A DNA stretch of 22,961 bases from Lonsdalea britannica (GCF_946477055.1 NZ_CAMKXG010000021.1:1-22961); one strand, 5' to 3'. Shown: positions 8,389 through 16,233, counted from the first letter of the stretch. Numbers and translations are program-made. The notes: generated by a model not told the origin, from the sequence alone.

Positions 8389-9798
8389 ATGTCAGTTGAA
8401 CACGTTTTGACGCTGCTGAAAGAACATGAGGTGAAATTCGTCGACCTTCGTTTCACCGATACTAAAGGTAAAGAGCAGCACGTCACGATCCCTTCCCATC
8501 AGGTAGATTCAGATTTCTTCGAAGACGGCAAAATGTTCGATGGTTCTTCTATCGGCGGATGGAAAGGCATCAACGAATCAGACATGGTGTTAATGCCTGA
8601 CGTCACAACCGCCGTTCTCGACCCGTTCTACGAAGAGTCCACGCTGATCATCCGCTGTGACATCCTCGAGCCAGGCACCATGCAGGGCTACGATCGCGAC
8701 CCGCGTTCCATCGCCAAACGCGCAGAGGACTTCCTGAGCTCTTCCGGCATCGCGGATACCGTACTGTTCGGGCCAGAACCTGAGTTCTTCCTGTTTGATG
8801 ACGTTCGCTTCGGCAGCAGCATCTCCGGCTCCCATGTGACTATCGACGATATCGAAGGTGCCTGGAACTCTAGCAAAGAATACGAAGGCGGCAACAAAGG
8901 CCACCGTCCGTCCGTGAAAGGCGGTTACTTCCCGGTTCCTCCTGTCGACTCTTCTCAGGACATCCGTTCCACCATGTGTCTGACCATGGAACAGATGGGT
9001 CTGGTGGTTGAAGCCCACCACCACGAAGTCGCGACTGCGGGTCAAAACGAAGTGGCTACTCGCTTCAACACCATGACCAAGAAAGCCGACGAAATTCAGA
9101 TTTACAAATACGTCGTCCACAACGTTGCCCACGCTTTCGGTAAAACCGCAACGTTCATGCCGAAACCGATGTTCGGCGACAATGGCTCTGGTATGCACTG
9201 CCACATGTCTCTGTCCAAAGACGGCGTAAACCTGTTCTCCGGCGACAAATACGGCGGCCTGTCCGAAATGGCGCTGTACTACATCGGCGGCGTTATCAAA
9301 CATGCGAAAGCTATTAACGCACTGACCAACCCGGCGACCAACTCGTACAAACGACTGGTTCCTGGCTATGAAGCACCGGTCATGCTGGCATACTCCGCGC
9401 GTAACCGTTCTGCCTCCATCCGTATCCCGGTGGTCGCAAGCCCTAAAGCGCGCCGTATCGAAGTCCGCTTCCCGGATCCGGCAGCCAACCCGTACCTGGC
9501 TTTCACTGCACTGCTGATGGCCGGCCTGGACGGTATCATCAACAAGATCCATCCTGGCGATGCCATGGATAAGAACTTGTACGATCTGCCGCCTGAAGAA
9601 GCGAGTGAAATCCCAACCGTAGCAGGCTCACTGGAAGAAGCGTTGAATGCGCTGAACGAAGACCGTGAGTTCCTGACCCGCGGCGGCGTATTCACCGAAG
9701 ACTCCATCGATGCTTACATCGAACTGCGTCGTGCGGAAAACGACCGTGTTCGTATGACTCCGCACCCGGTAGAGTTCGAACTGTACTACAGCGTGTAA
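8389..9798 (+). CDS. glnA: Glutamine synthetase type I (GlnA)
   Basis: A 469-aa enzyme, identical in length to the E. coli protein. It makes glutamine from glutamate, ammonia and ATP as a cytoplasmic dodecamer and is the main ammonia-assimilating enzyme at low nitrogen. The Mg-binding and catalytic segments are present: [10 protein letters not shown], the EPEFFLFD segment, [20 protein letters not shown] and RIPV. The adenylylation target is Tyr398 in NLYDLPPEE, so control by the GlnE/GlnB cascade is expected. A GGGAG ribosome-binding site precedes the ATG. It is the first gene of glnALG, under sigma-54/NtrC control from upstream. A strong terminator follows 95 bases after the stop codon, so only part of the transcription continues into glnL. 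Confidence 0.98.
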   Translation: MSVEHVLTLLKEHEVKFVDLRFTDTKGKEQHVTIPSHQVDSDFFEDGKMFDGSSIGGWKGINESDMVLMPDVTTAVLDPFYEESTLIIRCDILEPGTMQGYDRDPRSIAKRAEDFLSSSGIADTVLFGPEPEFFLFDDVRFGSSISGSHVTIDDIEGAWNSSKEYEGGNKGHRPSVKGGYFPVPPVDSSQDIRSTMCLTMEQMGLVVEAHHHEVATAGQNEVATRFNTMTKKADEIQIYKYVVHNVAHAFGKTATFMPKPMFGDNGSGMHCHMSLSKDGVNLFSGDKYGGLSEMALYYIGGVIKHAKAINALTNPATNSYKRLVPGYEAPVMLAYSARNRSASIRIPVVASPKARRIEVRFPDPAANPYLAFTALLMAGLDGIINKIHPGDAMDKNLYDLPPEEASEIPTVAGSLEEALNALNEDREFLTRGGVFTEDSIDAYIELRRAENDRVRMTPHPVEFELYYSV

Positions 9799-9919
9799 GT
9801 ATTCGCGCAATGACGGCAGCCCGAATAATAACGATGTTGAAGCTGCCGTCACCGACAAGATTTCTTGTTTATTTTGTTGCCGTGGAAACTTTTCAGCCCA
9901 TCTTCGGATGGGCTTTTTT
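9799..9919 (+). ncRNA. glnA 3' UTR, candidate GlnZ-like sRNA
   Basis: In E. coli and Salmonella the glnA mRNA 3' UTR is processed into the Hfq-dependent sRNA GlnZ, which links nitrogen and carbon metabolism. The equivalent segment here is about 120 bases. It has a long stem (GACGGCAGC 9812-9820 with GCTGCCGTC 9842-9850), a small ACAAG/CTTGT hairpin, an unpaired U-rich stretch and a terminator with a six-T tail suited to Hfq. Position and architecture support the call. Conservation of the seed is not established, and the exact 5' processing site cannot be read. Confidence 0.4.
9895..9919 (+). terminator. Rho-independent terminator between glnA and glnL
   Basis: AGCCCATC (9895-9902) pairs with GATGGGCT (9907-9914) around a stable TTCG tetraloop, followed directly by an unbroken T run to 9919. 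It should end most glnA transcripts and lower glnLG expression relative to glnA. Confidence 0.95.
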
Positions 9920-9939
9920 CTCCGCGCGGCATCGTACGG

Positions 9940-9989
9940 TTGCTAAGCAATATTTATCAATCCAGAATGTAACGCACTAAAAAAGTGCA
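9940..9989 (+). promoter_or_regulatory. Secondary promoter glnLp with overlapping NtrC site
   Basis: TTGCTA (9940-9945) and CAGAAT (9963-9968) form a -35/-10 pair with 17-base spacing. Directly downstream, CGCACTAAAAAAGTGCA (9973-9989) is a dyad resembling the NtrC consensus and covers the expected start point. In E. coli phosphorylated NtrC represses glnLp at such a site, which gives low basal NtrB/NtrC when the sigma-54 promoter is off. The same logic is inferred here. Confidence 0.65.
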
Positions 9990-10001
9990 GGAGTCTGCGT
10001 T

Positions 10002-11051
10002 ATGGCAACAGGCACGCTGCCCGATGCTGGGCAGATCCTCAATTCTTTAATTAACAGCATCCTATTGCTGGATAAAAATCTGGCGATCCATTATTCCAAC
10101 CCAGCAGCGCAACAACTACTGGCGCAAAGCTCGCGGAAACTATCGGGAACGCCATTGCCTGAACTGCTTGGTTATTTCTCGCTAAATATTGATTTGATGC
10201 TGGACAGCCTCAACTCCGGACAGGGCTTTACGGATAACGAAGTCACCATCGTGGTGGATGGCAGAGCCCACATCATGTCGCTGACGGCGCAGCGTATTCA
10301 GAATGATTATATTCTGATGGAAATGGCGCCGATGGATAACCAGCGCAAACTCAGCCAGGAGCAACTGCAACACGCGCAGCAGCTGGCGGCACGAGATTTG
10401 GTTCGTGGTCTTGCTCACGAAATTAAAAACCCACTGGGAGGCTTGCGAGGCGCAGCGCAGCTACTGTCCAAAGCACTGCCCGACCCGTCATTGACGGAAT
10501 ATACCAAGGTCATTATCGAACAGGCGGATCGCCTCCGTAATCTGGTTGATCGCCTGTTAGGGCCGCAGCAGCCAGGGCTGCACGTCACACAAAGTATTCA
10601 TCAGGTCGCGGAGCGCGTCTTCCAGCTGGTTTCACTGGAAAAAGCCGATAACGTCACGCTGGTCAGGGATTACGACCCCAGCCTGCCGGAACTGATGCAC
10701 GACCCGGATCAGATTGAACAGGTCCTGCTGAATATCACCCGCAACGCACTGCAAGCGTTGGGTGAAGAAGGTGGTTCCATCACAATCCGTACCCGCACGG
10801 CCTTCCAGCTCACGCTGCACGGCGTCCGCTATCGTTTAGTGGCCCGTATCGATATTGAAGATGATGGCCCGGGTGTCCCCGCCCATTTACAAGATACCCT
10901 GTTTTATCCGATGGTGAGCGGACGCGAAGGGGGCACCGGACTAGGACTGTCGATCGCCCGTAATCTTATCGATCAACACTCCGGTAAAATTGAATTTAAC
11001 AGTTGGCCAGGTCACACCGAATTTTCGGTCTATCTGCCCATCCGCCAGTGA
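10002..11051 (+). CDS. glnL: Nitrogen sensor histidine kinase/phosphatase NtrB (GlnL)
   Basis: A 349-aa cytoplasmic kinase, the same length as E. coli NtrB. It phosphorylates NtrC when nitrogen is scarce and dephosphorylates it when the PII protein GlnB signals plenty. An N-terminal PAS domain (about residues 8-110) is followed by the dimerisation helix with phospho-acceptor His139 in [12 protein letters not shown]. The ATP-binding domain then shows the N box ([20 protein letters not shown]), the G1 box ([10 protein letters not shown]) and the G2 box ([10 protein letters not shown]). No membrane segment is present. The start ATG has CAGGAG upstream. It is the second gene of glnALG and lies 8 bases before the likely glnG start. 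Confidence 0.97.
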   Translation: MATGTLPDAGQILNSLINSILLLDKNLAIHYSNPAAQQLLAQSSRKLSGTPLPELLGYFSLNIDLMLDSLNSGQGFTDNEVTIVVDGRAHIMSLTAQRIQNDYILMEMAPMDNQRKLSQEQLQHAQQLAARDLVRGLAHEIKNPLGGLRGAAQLLSKALPDPSLTEYTKVIIEQADRLRNLVDRLLGPQQPGLHVTQSIHQVAERVFQLVSLEKADNVTLVRDYDPSLPELMHDPDQIEQVLLNITRNALQALGEEGGSITIRTRTAFQLTLHGVRYRLVARIDIEDDGPGVPAHLQDTLFYPMVSGREGGTGLGLSIARNLIDQHSGKIEFNSWPGHTEFSVYLPIRQ

Positions 11052-11059
11052 GGTCCATG

Positions 11060-12472
11060 ATGCAACGAGGGATAGTCTGGATTGTCGACGACGATAGCTC
11101 CATCCGCTGGGTGCTTGAACGCGCGCTCACAGGAGCCGGCTTAACCTGCGCGACGTTTGACAACGGGAATCAGGCATTAAACGCATTATCTACGCAAACA
11201 CCGGATGTGCTGCTTTCCGATATCCGTATGCCGGGAATGGACGGGCTGGCCCTGCTGCAACAGATTAAACAGCGCCACCCCATGCTGCCGGTCATTATTA
11301 TGACGGCGCATTCCGATTTAGATGCGGCCGTCAGCGCCTATCAGCAAGGGGCCTTCGACTACCTGCCCAAACCGTTCGATATCGATGAAGCGGTTGCACT
11401 GGTCGAACGCGCCATCAGCCACTACATGGAACAGCAGCAACCGGTCCGTAATCAGCCTATCAGCGGGCCGACGACGGATATTATCGGGGAAGCGCCCGCA
11501 ATGCAGGACGTTTTCCGGATCATCGGACGTCTTTCGCGCTCTTCCATCAGTGTCTTGATCAACGGGGAATCCGGTACGGGTAAAGAACTGGTCGCACATG
11601 CGTTGCACCGCCACAGCCCTCGCGCCAAAGCCCCCTTCATCGCGTTGAATATGGCCGCCATCCCCAAGGATTTGATCGAATCAGAGCTGTTCGGCCATGA
11701 GAAAGGCGCCTTCACCGGCGCGAATCAGATTCGTCAGGGCCGCTTTGAGCAGGCCGATGGCGGCACGCTGTTTCTGGATGAAATCGGCGATATGCCGTTG
11801 GATGTGCAGACTCGACTGCTGCGCGTACTGGCTGATGGGCAGTTCTATCGTGTAGGCGGGTATGCGGCGGTCAAAGTTGATGTCCGGATTATTGCGGCAA
11901 CCCACCAGAATTTGGAACTACGAGTACAGGAAGGCAAGTTTCGCGAAGATTTGTTCCATCGCCTGAACGTCATTCGTGTACATCTGCCGCCGCTGCGGGA
12001 GCGTCGAGAAGACATTCCTCGCCTCGCTCGCTACTTCCTGCAGGCGACCGCCAAGGAGCTGGGGGTTGAACCGAAGAACCTGCATCCCGAGACAGAAGCG
12101 GCGCTAACGCGTCTGCCGTGGCCCGGCAACGTCCGCCAGCTGGAGAACACCTGCCGTTGGTTGACCGTCATGGCTGCGGGTCAGGAAGTGCTGATTCAGG
12201 ATTTACCGCCGGAGCTATTTGAAACCACCGCGCCTGACGCCACGGTACATGTTCAGCCCGACAGCTGGGCAACCCTGCTGGCGCAATGGGCTGACCGGGC
12301 GTTACGTTCCGGTCATCAAAACCTGTTGGCGGAAGCCCAGCCGGAAATGGAGAGAACACTGCTGACGACCGCGCTACGCCACACGCAGGGGCATAAACAG
12401 GAAGCCGCGCGTCTGTTGGGCTGGGGGCGTAATACGCTCACGCGCAAACTGAAAGAGTTGGGGATGGAGTAG
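11060..12472 (+). CDS. glnG: Nitrogen regulator NtrC (GlnG), sigma-54 activator
   Basis: A 470-aa response regulator (E. coli 469 aa). It binds enhancers such as those upstream of glnA and remodels sigma-54 RNA polymerase by ATP hydrolysis. The receiver domain (residues 1-120) has the acidic pocket at 10-12, phospho-acceptor D54 in [12 protein letters not shown] and K104. The AAA+ domain (about 140-380) has Walker A GESGTGKE at 169-176, the sigma-54 contact loop GAFTGA at 216-221 and Walker B LFLDEIGD near 237-244. A Fis-type helix-turn-helix ends the protein ([20 protein letters not shown]). Two adjacent ATG codons occur at 11057 and 11060. The second fits the E. coli start MQRG and gives better spacing to AGG at 11051-11053. 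Confidence 0.97.
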   Translation: MQRGIVWIVDDDSSIRWVLERALTGAGLTCATFDNGNQALNALSTQTPDVLLSDIRMPGMDGLALLQQIKQRHPMLPVIIMTAHSDLDAAVSAYQQGAFDYLPKPFDIDEAVALVERAISHYMEQQQPVRNQPISGPTTDIIGEAPAMQDVFRIIGRLSRSSISVLINGESGTGKELVAHALHRHSPRAKAPFIALNMAAIPKDLIESELFGHEKGAFTGANQIRQGRFEQADGGTLFLDEIGDMPLDVQTRLLRVLADGQFYRVGGYAAVKVDVRIIAATHQNLELRVQEGKFREDLFHRLNVIRVHLPPLRERREDIPRLARYFLQATAKELGVEPKNLHPETEAALTRLPWPGNVRQLENTCRWLTVMAAGQEVLIQDLPPELFETTAPDATVHVQPDSWATLLAQWADRALRSGHQNLLAEAQPEMERTLLTTALRHTQGHKQEAARLLGWGRNTLTRKLKELGME

Positions 12473-12570
12473 TCGTATTGCCGCTCATCTTATCGGCTTT
12501 TAAGTCTATCGGGGGAGCGGAAAAGGAACATCTCAGCGCAGGTATCATTGTCGTCATTTTATACTTTACA

Positions 12571-12594
12571 TGATCATCACTAGCAGTATGATCA
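12571..12594 (+). repeat. Dyad TGATCAT/ATGATCA upstream of yshB
   Basis: TGATCAT (12571-12577) and ATGATCA (12588-12594) form a 7-base inverted repeat around 10 bases. It lies just downstream of a good -10-like TATACT (12560-12565) and 24 bases before the yshB start. It could be an operator or a leader hairpin. No regulator is recognised. Confidence 0.4.
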
Positions 12595-12618
12595 CTGCGC
12601 TGACAGGAGAATGTAACC

Positions 12619-12741
12619 ATGCTGGAATCACTTTTTTCGGCGTTGTCACACGGCGCTGAAATGGGCAATGCGGTGGGACACTCCCCGCAGACGGCCATCG
12701 CAGCCGTGTTGTGTGCCGCCTTGATTAACTTTTTTAGCTGA
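12619..12741 (+). CDS. yshB: Small protein YshB
   Basis: A 40-aa protein starting MLESLFSALSHGAEMG and ending in VLCAALINFFS. E. coli YshB (36 aa) sits in the same place after glnG. It has the same MLES start, a central HSPQTAIAAVLCAA-type block (E. coli has HTPQTAVAAVLCAA) and the same FS ending. A good AGGAG lies upstream (12604-12608) and a strong terminator downstream. The C-terminal half is hydrophobic and could enter the membrane. In Salmonella, YshB has been linked to replication inside host cells. Its molecular function is unknown. The match to the known protein and its location make this a real gene. Confidence 0.9.
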   Translation: MLESLFSALSHGAEMGNAVGHSPQTAIAAVLCAALINFFS

Positions 12742-12783
12742 TCCCGCAGGTCATCATCGTGGGTTCACGCTGGCAGGAAAGAT

Positions 12784-12813
12784 AAAAACAGCCGCTAAGC
12801 GGCTGTTTTTATT
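12784..12813. terminator. Bidirectional terminator between yshB and hemN
   Basis: ACAGCCGC (12788-12795) pairs with GCGGCTGT (12799-12806) around TAA. A run of A precedes the stem and a run of T follows it, so it can end yshB on the plus strand and hemN on the minus strand. Confidence 0.92.
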
Positions 12814-12824
12814 TCTATCAGGAC

Positions 12825-14198
12825 TTATATCACTCGAGAGAACTGGCGAGTGCGCATCTTACTGCGCAGATAGATGTCGAAACACATGCAAATATTTCGG
12901 ATCAGCAAGCGTCCCTTCGGGGTCACAATCAGCTCCCGAGACGTCACCTCAATCAGACCATCCGCCGCCATCGGCTCCAGCAAGGTCAGATCCTCAGAAA
13001 AATAATCATCGAAATCAATCTGATAATCCGTCTCTATCGCAGCATAGTTCAGCCGAAAGTTGCAGATAAGTGTTTTAATGACGTCCCGACGAAGGCAATC
13101 GTCACGCGTCAGCTGCACGCCGCGCCACAGCGCGTTGCCCTGGGTCTGCACCTGAGTGTAATAGTCCTTCAAGACCTTCTGATTCTGAGCATAACTATCA
13201 CCGATCATACTAATCGCGGAAACGCCCATCCCCAGCAAATCGGTGTCGCCCTGCGTCGTGTAGCCCTGAAAGTTTCGATGCAGCTTCCCTTCGCGCTGCG
13301 CCACCGCTAACTCATCGTCGGGACGCGCGAAATGGTCCATACCAATGAACTGGTAGCCCGAGGCGGTCAGGTCATGAATCGTCTGCTGTAAAATATCCAG
13401 CTTCTGCTCGGCGCCAGGCAAATCCGCCTCTTTTATTTTCCGCTGCGCGGCAAATAGCGTCGGGAGGTGGGCGTAGTTGAACACGCTCAACCGGTGCGGA
13501 CCTAACTCCGCCACGCGTTTCAGCGTATAGGCGAAACTCTCCGGCGTCTGTTTTGGCAGGCCGTAAATCAAATCGATGTTGGTGGAGGTGAACCCAAGCG
13601 CCTTGGCCCGTTCGATCAGGGCAAAGATAAACGCTTCATCCTGCTCACGATTGACCAATCGCTGAACCTCTTTATTGAAATCTTGTACCCCCATGCTCAG
13701 GCGGTTAAACCCTTCCTGATGCAGGTGATCCACGATATCCAACTCGATTTCACGCGGGTCTATCTCTAGCGACATCTCCGCATGAGCGTCAAACGTAAAC
13801 TGCTCGCGCAACAGCGCCATTAACCGAGTGATTTGTTTTGCATTCAGAAACGTCGGGGTTCCGCCGCCCCAATGCATTTGAGTCACGGTACGTCCGGCGA
13901 ACAGAGGCGCCCGCTGACGAATTTCCTGTTCAAGAACATCCAGATACTCGTCCGCCTTATGCAACTGACGCGTCACCAGCTTGTTGCATCCGCAGAAATA
14001 GCACAGACGATGGCAAAACGGGATGTGGATATACAGAGAAAGCGGGCGCTCGGGGTAACGAGCGGCCGCTTGCAGAAAAGCGGATTCATCGTAGCTTTCG
14101 GTGAATTCCAGCGCGGTAGGGTAAGACGTATAGCGGGGACCGGAATAGTTATACTTTTGTATCAGCTCCAGATCCCAATCGATGCTCGTTCCAGACAT
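12825..14198 (-). CDS. hemN: Oxygen-independent coproporphyrinogen III dehydrogenase HemN
   Basis: A 457-aa radical-SAM enzyme, the same length as E. coli HemN. It oxidatively decarboxylates coproporphyrinogen III to protoporphyrinogen IX in haem synthesis when oxygen is lacking. The [4Fe-4S] cluster motif is complete: C62, C66 and C69 in HIPFCHRLCYFCGC, with C71 also present. The substrate/SAM segments MHWGGGTPTFL and SMGVQDFNKEVQ follow. The ATG at 14198 is canonical (MSGTSIDWDLELIQKYNYSG). Its AGGAG lies inside the last codons of the small frame upstream, which suggests translational coupling with it and with yihI. It ends at the bidirectional terminator shared with yshB. Confidence 0.97.
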   Translation of the reverse strand: MSGTSIDWDLELIQKYNYSGPRYTSYPTALEFTESYDESAFLQAAARYPERPLSLYIHIPFCHRLCYFCGCNKLVTRQLHKADEYLDVLEQEIRQRAPLFAGRTVTQMHWGGGTPTFLNAKQITRLMALLREQFTFDAHAEMSLEIDPREIELDIVDHLHQEGFNRLSMGVQDFNKEVQRLVNREQDEAFIFALIERAKALGFTSTNIDLIYGLPKQTPESFAYTLKRVAELGPHRLSVFNYAHLPTLFAAQRKIKEADLPGAEQKLDILQQTIHDLTASGYQFIGMDHFARPDDELAVAQREGKLHRNFQGYTTQGDTDLLGMGVSAISMIGDSYAQNQKVLKDYYTQVQTQGNALWRGVQLTRDDCLRRDVIKTLICNFRLNYAAIETDYQIDFDDYFSEDLTLLEPMAADGLIEVTSRELIVTPKGRLLIRNICMCFDIYLRSKMRTRQFSRVI

Positions 14199-14206
14199 AT
14201 TGCTGC

Positions 14207-14386
14207 TTACTCCTTGCGGTATCGTTTATTGCCTGACCGTCTCTGCGGTATTGGCTGCTGTCGGGAAGACAAGCTGCGTCGCAGCAATCGCGTCTTTCTG
14301 TTCGACAGACACCACAGTTTAGCCAACAGGCTCAGCAAAAAACACATAACCAGCAAGGTTAAAATCAGAAACAGCCCTTTAAGCAT
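14207..14386 (-). CDS. Unrecognised small membrane protein between yihI and hemN
   Basis: A 59-codon frame whose ATG (14386-14384) shares its first base with the TGA stop of yihI (14388-14386). Its last codons AAG GAG TAA supply the hemN ribosome-binding site. Residues 2 to about 26 form one strongly hydrophobic helix (LKGLFLILTLLVMCFLLSLL, then AKLWCL). The remaining 33 residues are very basic and rich in Arg, Lys, Ser and Gln. This is a membrane-anchor architecture with a positive cytoplasmic tail. No separate ribosome-binding site is visible, so translation would depend on yihI termination. I do not recognise a family. The overlaps at both ends and the coherent domain layout favour a real gene, but it could be a chance open frame. 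Confidence 0.5.
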   Translation of the reverse strand: MLKGLFLILTLLVMCFLLSLLAKLWCLSNRKTRLLRRSLSSRQQPIPQRRSGNKRYRKE

Positions 14387-14922
14387 CAATAACCGTCTTT
14401 GGGATTATTACGCTTGAGCAACTGCAGCATATCTTCCTGAGGTTCTTCTTCATCGTCCTCGTCATCACCGAGTTCAATGCCCAGCTGCTCCATCAGTGCA
14501 TCGATGCGGTCGAGCTTCTCGTCAACCCAGGACTGATCTTTCACTGAAAGCGTTTCCCCTTTCTCGAGCAGATCCAGCAGTTCGTCCAGTCGCGGATCGT
14601 TTTCCAGCATTTCCAATTCAGCTTCTGGCGACAGTGTGACTTTTTTCTCCAGTTCCGGTTCAGGAATAGAGGAAACTGGCGCGGCGTCAGCCGTGGTCAG
14701 TGGGATCTTTTTCTTGCTGCCAATACGCGGATCGACAACTTTTCCCAGCCCGGAGGACGCTTTGTTATCGTTTCCACCTTGGGCGCGACTTCCCGCAGCC
14801 AGTCCACGACGTTTTTTCTGACGCTTGCGTGCACGAGCTTCGGTATCCAATTCTTCACGGGTTTTTCTTTTGATTTTAGGTTTGGCGGCCTTACCGCCCG
14901 GCCGTTTGAATGGCTGTTTCAT
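14386..14922 (-). CDS. yihI: Der GTPase-activating protein YihI
   Basis: A 178-aa protein (E. coli about 169 aa) that stimulates GTP hydrolysis by the ribosome-assembly GTPase Der (EngA). The N-terminal third is highly basic and probably disordered ([20 protein letters not shown], then KKRRG). A conserved middle and C-terminal part carries [38 protein letters not shown] and an acidic stretch [12 protein letters not shown]. The ATG at 14922 is preceded by an A/G-rich sequence. It is divergent from engB, another ribosome-assembly GTPase gene, and is first in a probable operon with the small membrane frame and hemN. Confidence 0.95.
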   Translation of the reverse strand: MKQPFKRPGGKAAKPKIKRKTREELDTEARARKRQKKRRGLAAGSRAQGGNDNKASSGLGKVVDPRIGSKKKIPLTTADAAPVSSIPEPELEKKVTLSPEAELEMLENDPRLDELLDLLEKGETLSVKDQSWVDEKLDRIDALMEQLGIELGDDEDDEEEPQEDMLQLLKRNNPKDGY

Positions 14923-14987
14923 GGCATCGCTCTCAGATTATTAAGAATGTAGGGAATTGCGGCGGAATCTAGCAGAAAGCGTACGAA

Positions 14988-15027
14988 TAAAAAAGCACCC
15001 AACTTCACGGAAGAGGCTTTTATTTTT
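14988..15027. terminator. Terminator-like hairpin in the yihI-engB gap
   Basis: AAAAGC (14991-14996) can pair with GCTTTT (15016-15021), with an inner stem CTTC (15003-15006)/GAAG (15010-15013). T-rich tracts flank it on both strands. It stands between two divergent genes, where no gene end needs a terminator. It may end an unannotated small RNA or attenuate the yihI leader. The stem is interrupted and weak. Confidence 0.35.
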
Positions 15028-15096
15028 TCACAATATTACGCTGACGTCGTCAAAGTGACGATACAGATAAAGACCACAGCCACGGCAAGTTACAGG

Positions 15097-15102
15097 TATA
15101 AT
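15097..15102 (+). promoter_or_regulatory. -10 element of engB
   Basis: A perfect TATAAT lies 37 bases before the engB GTG. The hexamer 17 bases upstream (CCACAG) is a poor -35, so an activator or other elements may be needed. Confidence 0.5.
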
Positions 15103-15139
15103 CGCTGAGTAACTATTAATCCAGACAGAGACGAAGATT

Positions 15140-15775
15140 GTGACCCATCAATACAACTACCAGGTGACCCATTTCGTTACCAGTGCCCCGGACATTCGCC
15201 ATTTGCCCGCAGATAGCGGTATTGAAGTCGCCTTTGCTGGACGTTCAAACGCCGGAAAGTCCAGTGCTCTTAATACGCTAACCAATCAAAAAAGCCTGGC
15301 CAGAACCAGTAAAACCCCTGGGCGTACTCAGCTGATCAACCTGTTTGAGGTGGTCGACGGCGTACGACTGGTGGACTTGCCCGGCTACGGCTACGCGGAA
15401 GTGCCGGAAGAAATGAAGCGGAAATGGCAGCGCGCTCTGGGCGAATATCTGCAGAAACGTCAATGCCTGCAGGGATTGGTGGTGCTGATGGATATCCGTC
15501 ATCCGCTCAAGGATCTCGACCAGCAGATGCTGGAGTGGGCGGTTGCTGCGGAACTGCCGGTGCTGGTCTTGCTGACTAAAGCGGACAAGCTAGCTCAGGG
15601 CGCGCGCAAAGCGCAGCTGAACATGGTGCGTGAAGCCATACTGCCGCTGATGGGCGATATTCAGGTGGAAACGTTCTCCTCCCTGAAAAAGAGCGGCGTA
15701 GATAAGCTGCGCGAAAAACTGGACAGCTGGTTCAACGGAACCCCGTACGAAGACTTTCCTGAACAGGGCGAGTAA
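15140..15775 (+). CDS. engB: Ribosome-biogenesis GTPase EngB (YihA/YsxC)
   Basis: A 211-aa essential-type GTPase that acts in late 50S ribosomal subunit assembly and normal cell division. Motifs are complete: P-loop GRSNAGKS at 34-41, the T-containing switch region in [21 protein letters not shown] at 79-88 and TKAD at 146-149. The start is GTG at 15140, chosen because [20 protein letters not shown] follows as in E. coli and because a purine-rich GACAGAGACGAAG lies upstream. The protein ends with an acidic tail as in relatives. The gene is convergent with spf. Confidence 0.97.
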   Translation: MTHQYNYQVTHFVTSAPDIRHLPADSGIEVAFAGRSNAGKSSALNTLTNQKSLARTSKTPGRTQLINLFEVVDGVRLVDLPGYGYAEVPEEMKRKWQRALGEYLQKRQCLQGLVVLMDIRHPLKDLDQQMLEWAVAAELPVLVLLTKADKLAQGARKAQLNMVREAILPLMGDIQVETFSSLKKSGVDKLREKLDSWFNGTPYEDFPEQGE

Positions 15776-15845
15776 TCCCCTGATATCACGGGCGTAAAGC
15801 CCGTCGACATGACGACCCATCGCGGTCAGAATTTCAGCGCCCCAA

Positions 15846-15879
15846 TAAAAAACGCCCCGCTCGGAAAACCGAGCGGGGC
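15846..15879 (-). terminator. Intrinsic terminator of Spot 42
   Basis: In the minus direction a 12-base GC-rich stem (CGCCCCGCTCGG/CCGAGCGGGGCG) closes a short TTTT loop and is followed by six T. The T tail also serves as the Hfq-binding 3' end. Confidence 0.95.
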
Positions 15880-15888
15880 GGCTAATAT

Positions 15889-15936
15889 TCAGCCAAATCC
15901 GATTACGTGAAGTAAAAGGTCTGAAAGATAGAACAT
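15889..15936 (-). CDS. spfP: SpfP, 15-residue protein encoded inside Spot 42
   Basis: An ATG at 15936-15934 opens a 15-codon frame, MFYLSDLLLHVIGFG, ending in TGA, with AGAGGTAAG as ribosome-binding site. In E. coli, Spot 42 has been shown to be a dual-function RNA that encodes a 15-residue protein, SpfP, which affects CRP-dependent regulation. The frame here is intact with the same start, stop and signal. The surrounding RNA is also under pairing constraint, so conservation alone does not prove translation. Confidence 0.7.
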   Translation of the reverse strand: MFYLSDLLLHVIGFG

Positions 15937-15961
15937 CTTACCTCTGTACCCTACGGAAACA

Positions 15962-15990
15962 ACTCTACCCTATTTTTTTATGCCTACAAA
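15962..15990 (-). promoter_or_regulatory. Putative spf promoter
   Basis: Read on the minus strand, TAGAGT lies at -13 to -8 relative to the Spot 42 5' end (plus-strand 15962-15967). TTTGTA (15985-15990) lies 17 bases further upstream. Further out, GCGTGAAAG (around 16008-16016) contains a GTGA that may be a CRP half-site, but I see no full palindrome. Confidence 0.45.
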
Positions 15991-16167
15991 GATTTTTTTG
16001 TTGTTTACTTTCACGCTTTGCGTAAAGCATCGCCATAAAAGTGGACATCGCCGCACGATCTTGTAGCTTAATTACAAAACGGGCCATTTTCTGATGAAAT
16101 TGACTCAAGTTTGTCAATCGATGTACTAGATAACACGATGAATTACGGACGTTAATTAGGCAGGATT

Positions 16168-16198
16168 TGCCTGTCCCAGATCACTCCTGGGGCAGGCA
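16168..16198 (-). terminator. Hairpin after polA
   Basis: TGCCTGTCCCAG (16168-16179) pairs with CTGGGGCAGGCA (16187-16198) with one G.T pair and a 7-base loop, 36 bases beyond the polA stop. The T tract in the polA direction is poor (AATCCTGCC). An alternative stem, AGGCA (16158-16162) with TGCCT (16168-16172), competes for the same arm. Confidence 0.55.
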
Positions 16199-16233
16199 GA
16201 ATCGAACAGTTTTAGACAGGAAAGAGAGATGTA

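Larger units (their letters stand above)
15846..15954 (-). ncRNA. spf: Spot 42 small RNA
   Basis: The minus strand from 15954 (GTAGGGTACAGAGGTAAGATG) to the T run at 15846 gives a 109-base RNA. It appears identical to E. coli Spot 42 over about the first 70 bases, including the three unstructured target-pairing regions. The segment after GCTGAATATT is two bases shorter. The terminator stem is different in sequence (CGCCCCGCTCGG with CCGAGCGGGGCG), longer and still perfect. Spot 42 uses Hfq to repress many carbon-use mRNAs and is itself repressed by cAMP-CRP in E. coli. It lies beside polA as in E. coli. Confidence 0.96.

Noticed and set aside
8590..9552. 320-codon open frame on the minus strand opposite glnA
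   Set aside because: It is antisense to a highly conserved gene and shows composition typical of a reverse-frame shadow, with no recognisable domain or ribosome-binding site.
13833..14417. 194-codon plus-strand frame spanning the start of hemN and the small membrane frame
   Set aside because: It is mainly antisense to hemN, has no domain signature, and conflicts with the coupled minus-strand operon.
15788..15804. Six-base stem ACGGGC/GCCCGT after engB as a terminator
   Set aside because: The stem is short and no T tract follows on either strand, so it is not supported as a terminator. It may still fold in the mRNA.
16061..16077. TTGTA/TACAA dyad in the spf-polA gap
   Set aside because: Such short A/T-rich dyads are expected by chance, and it lies far from any start codon or clear promoter.
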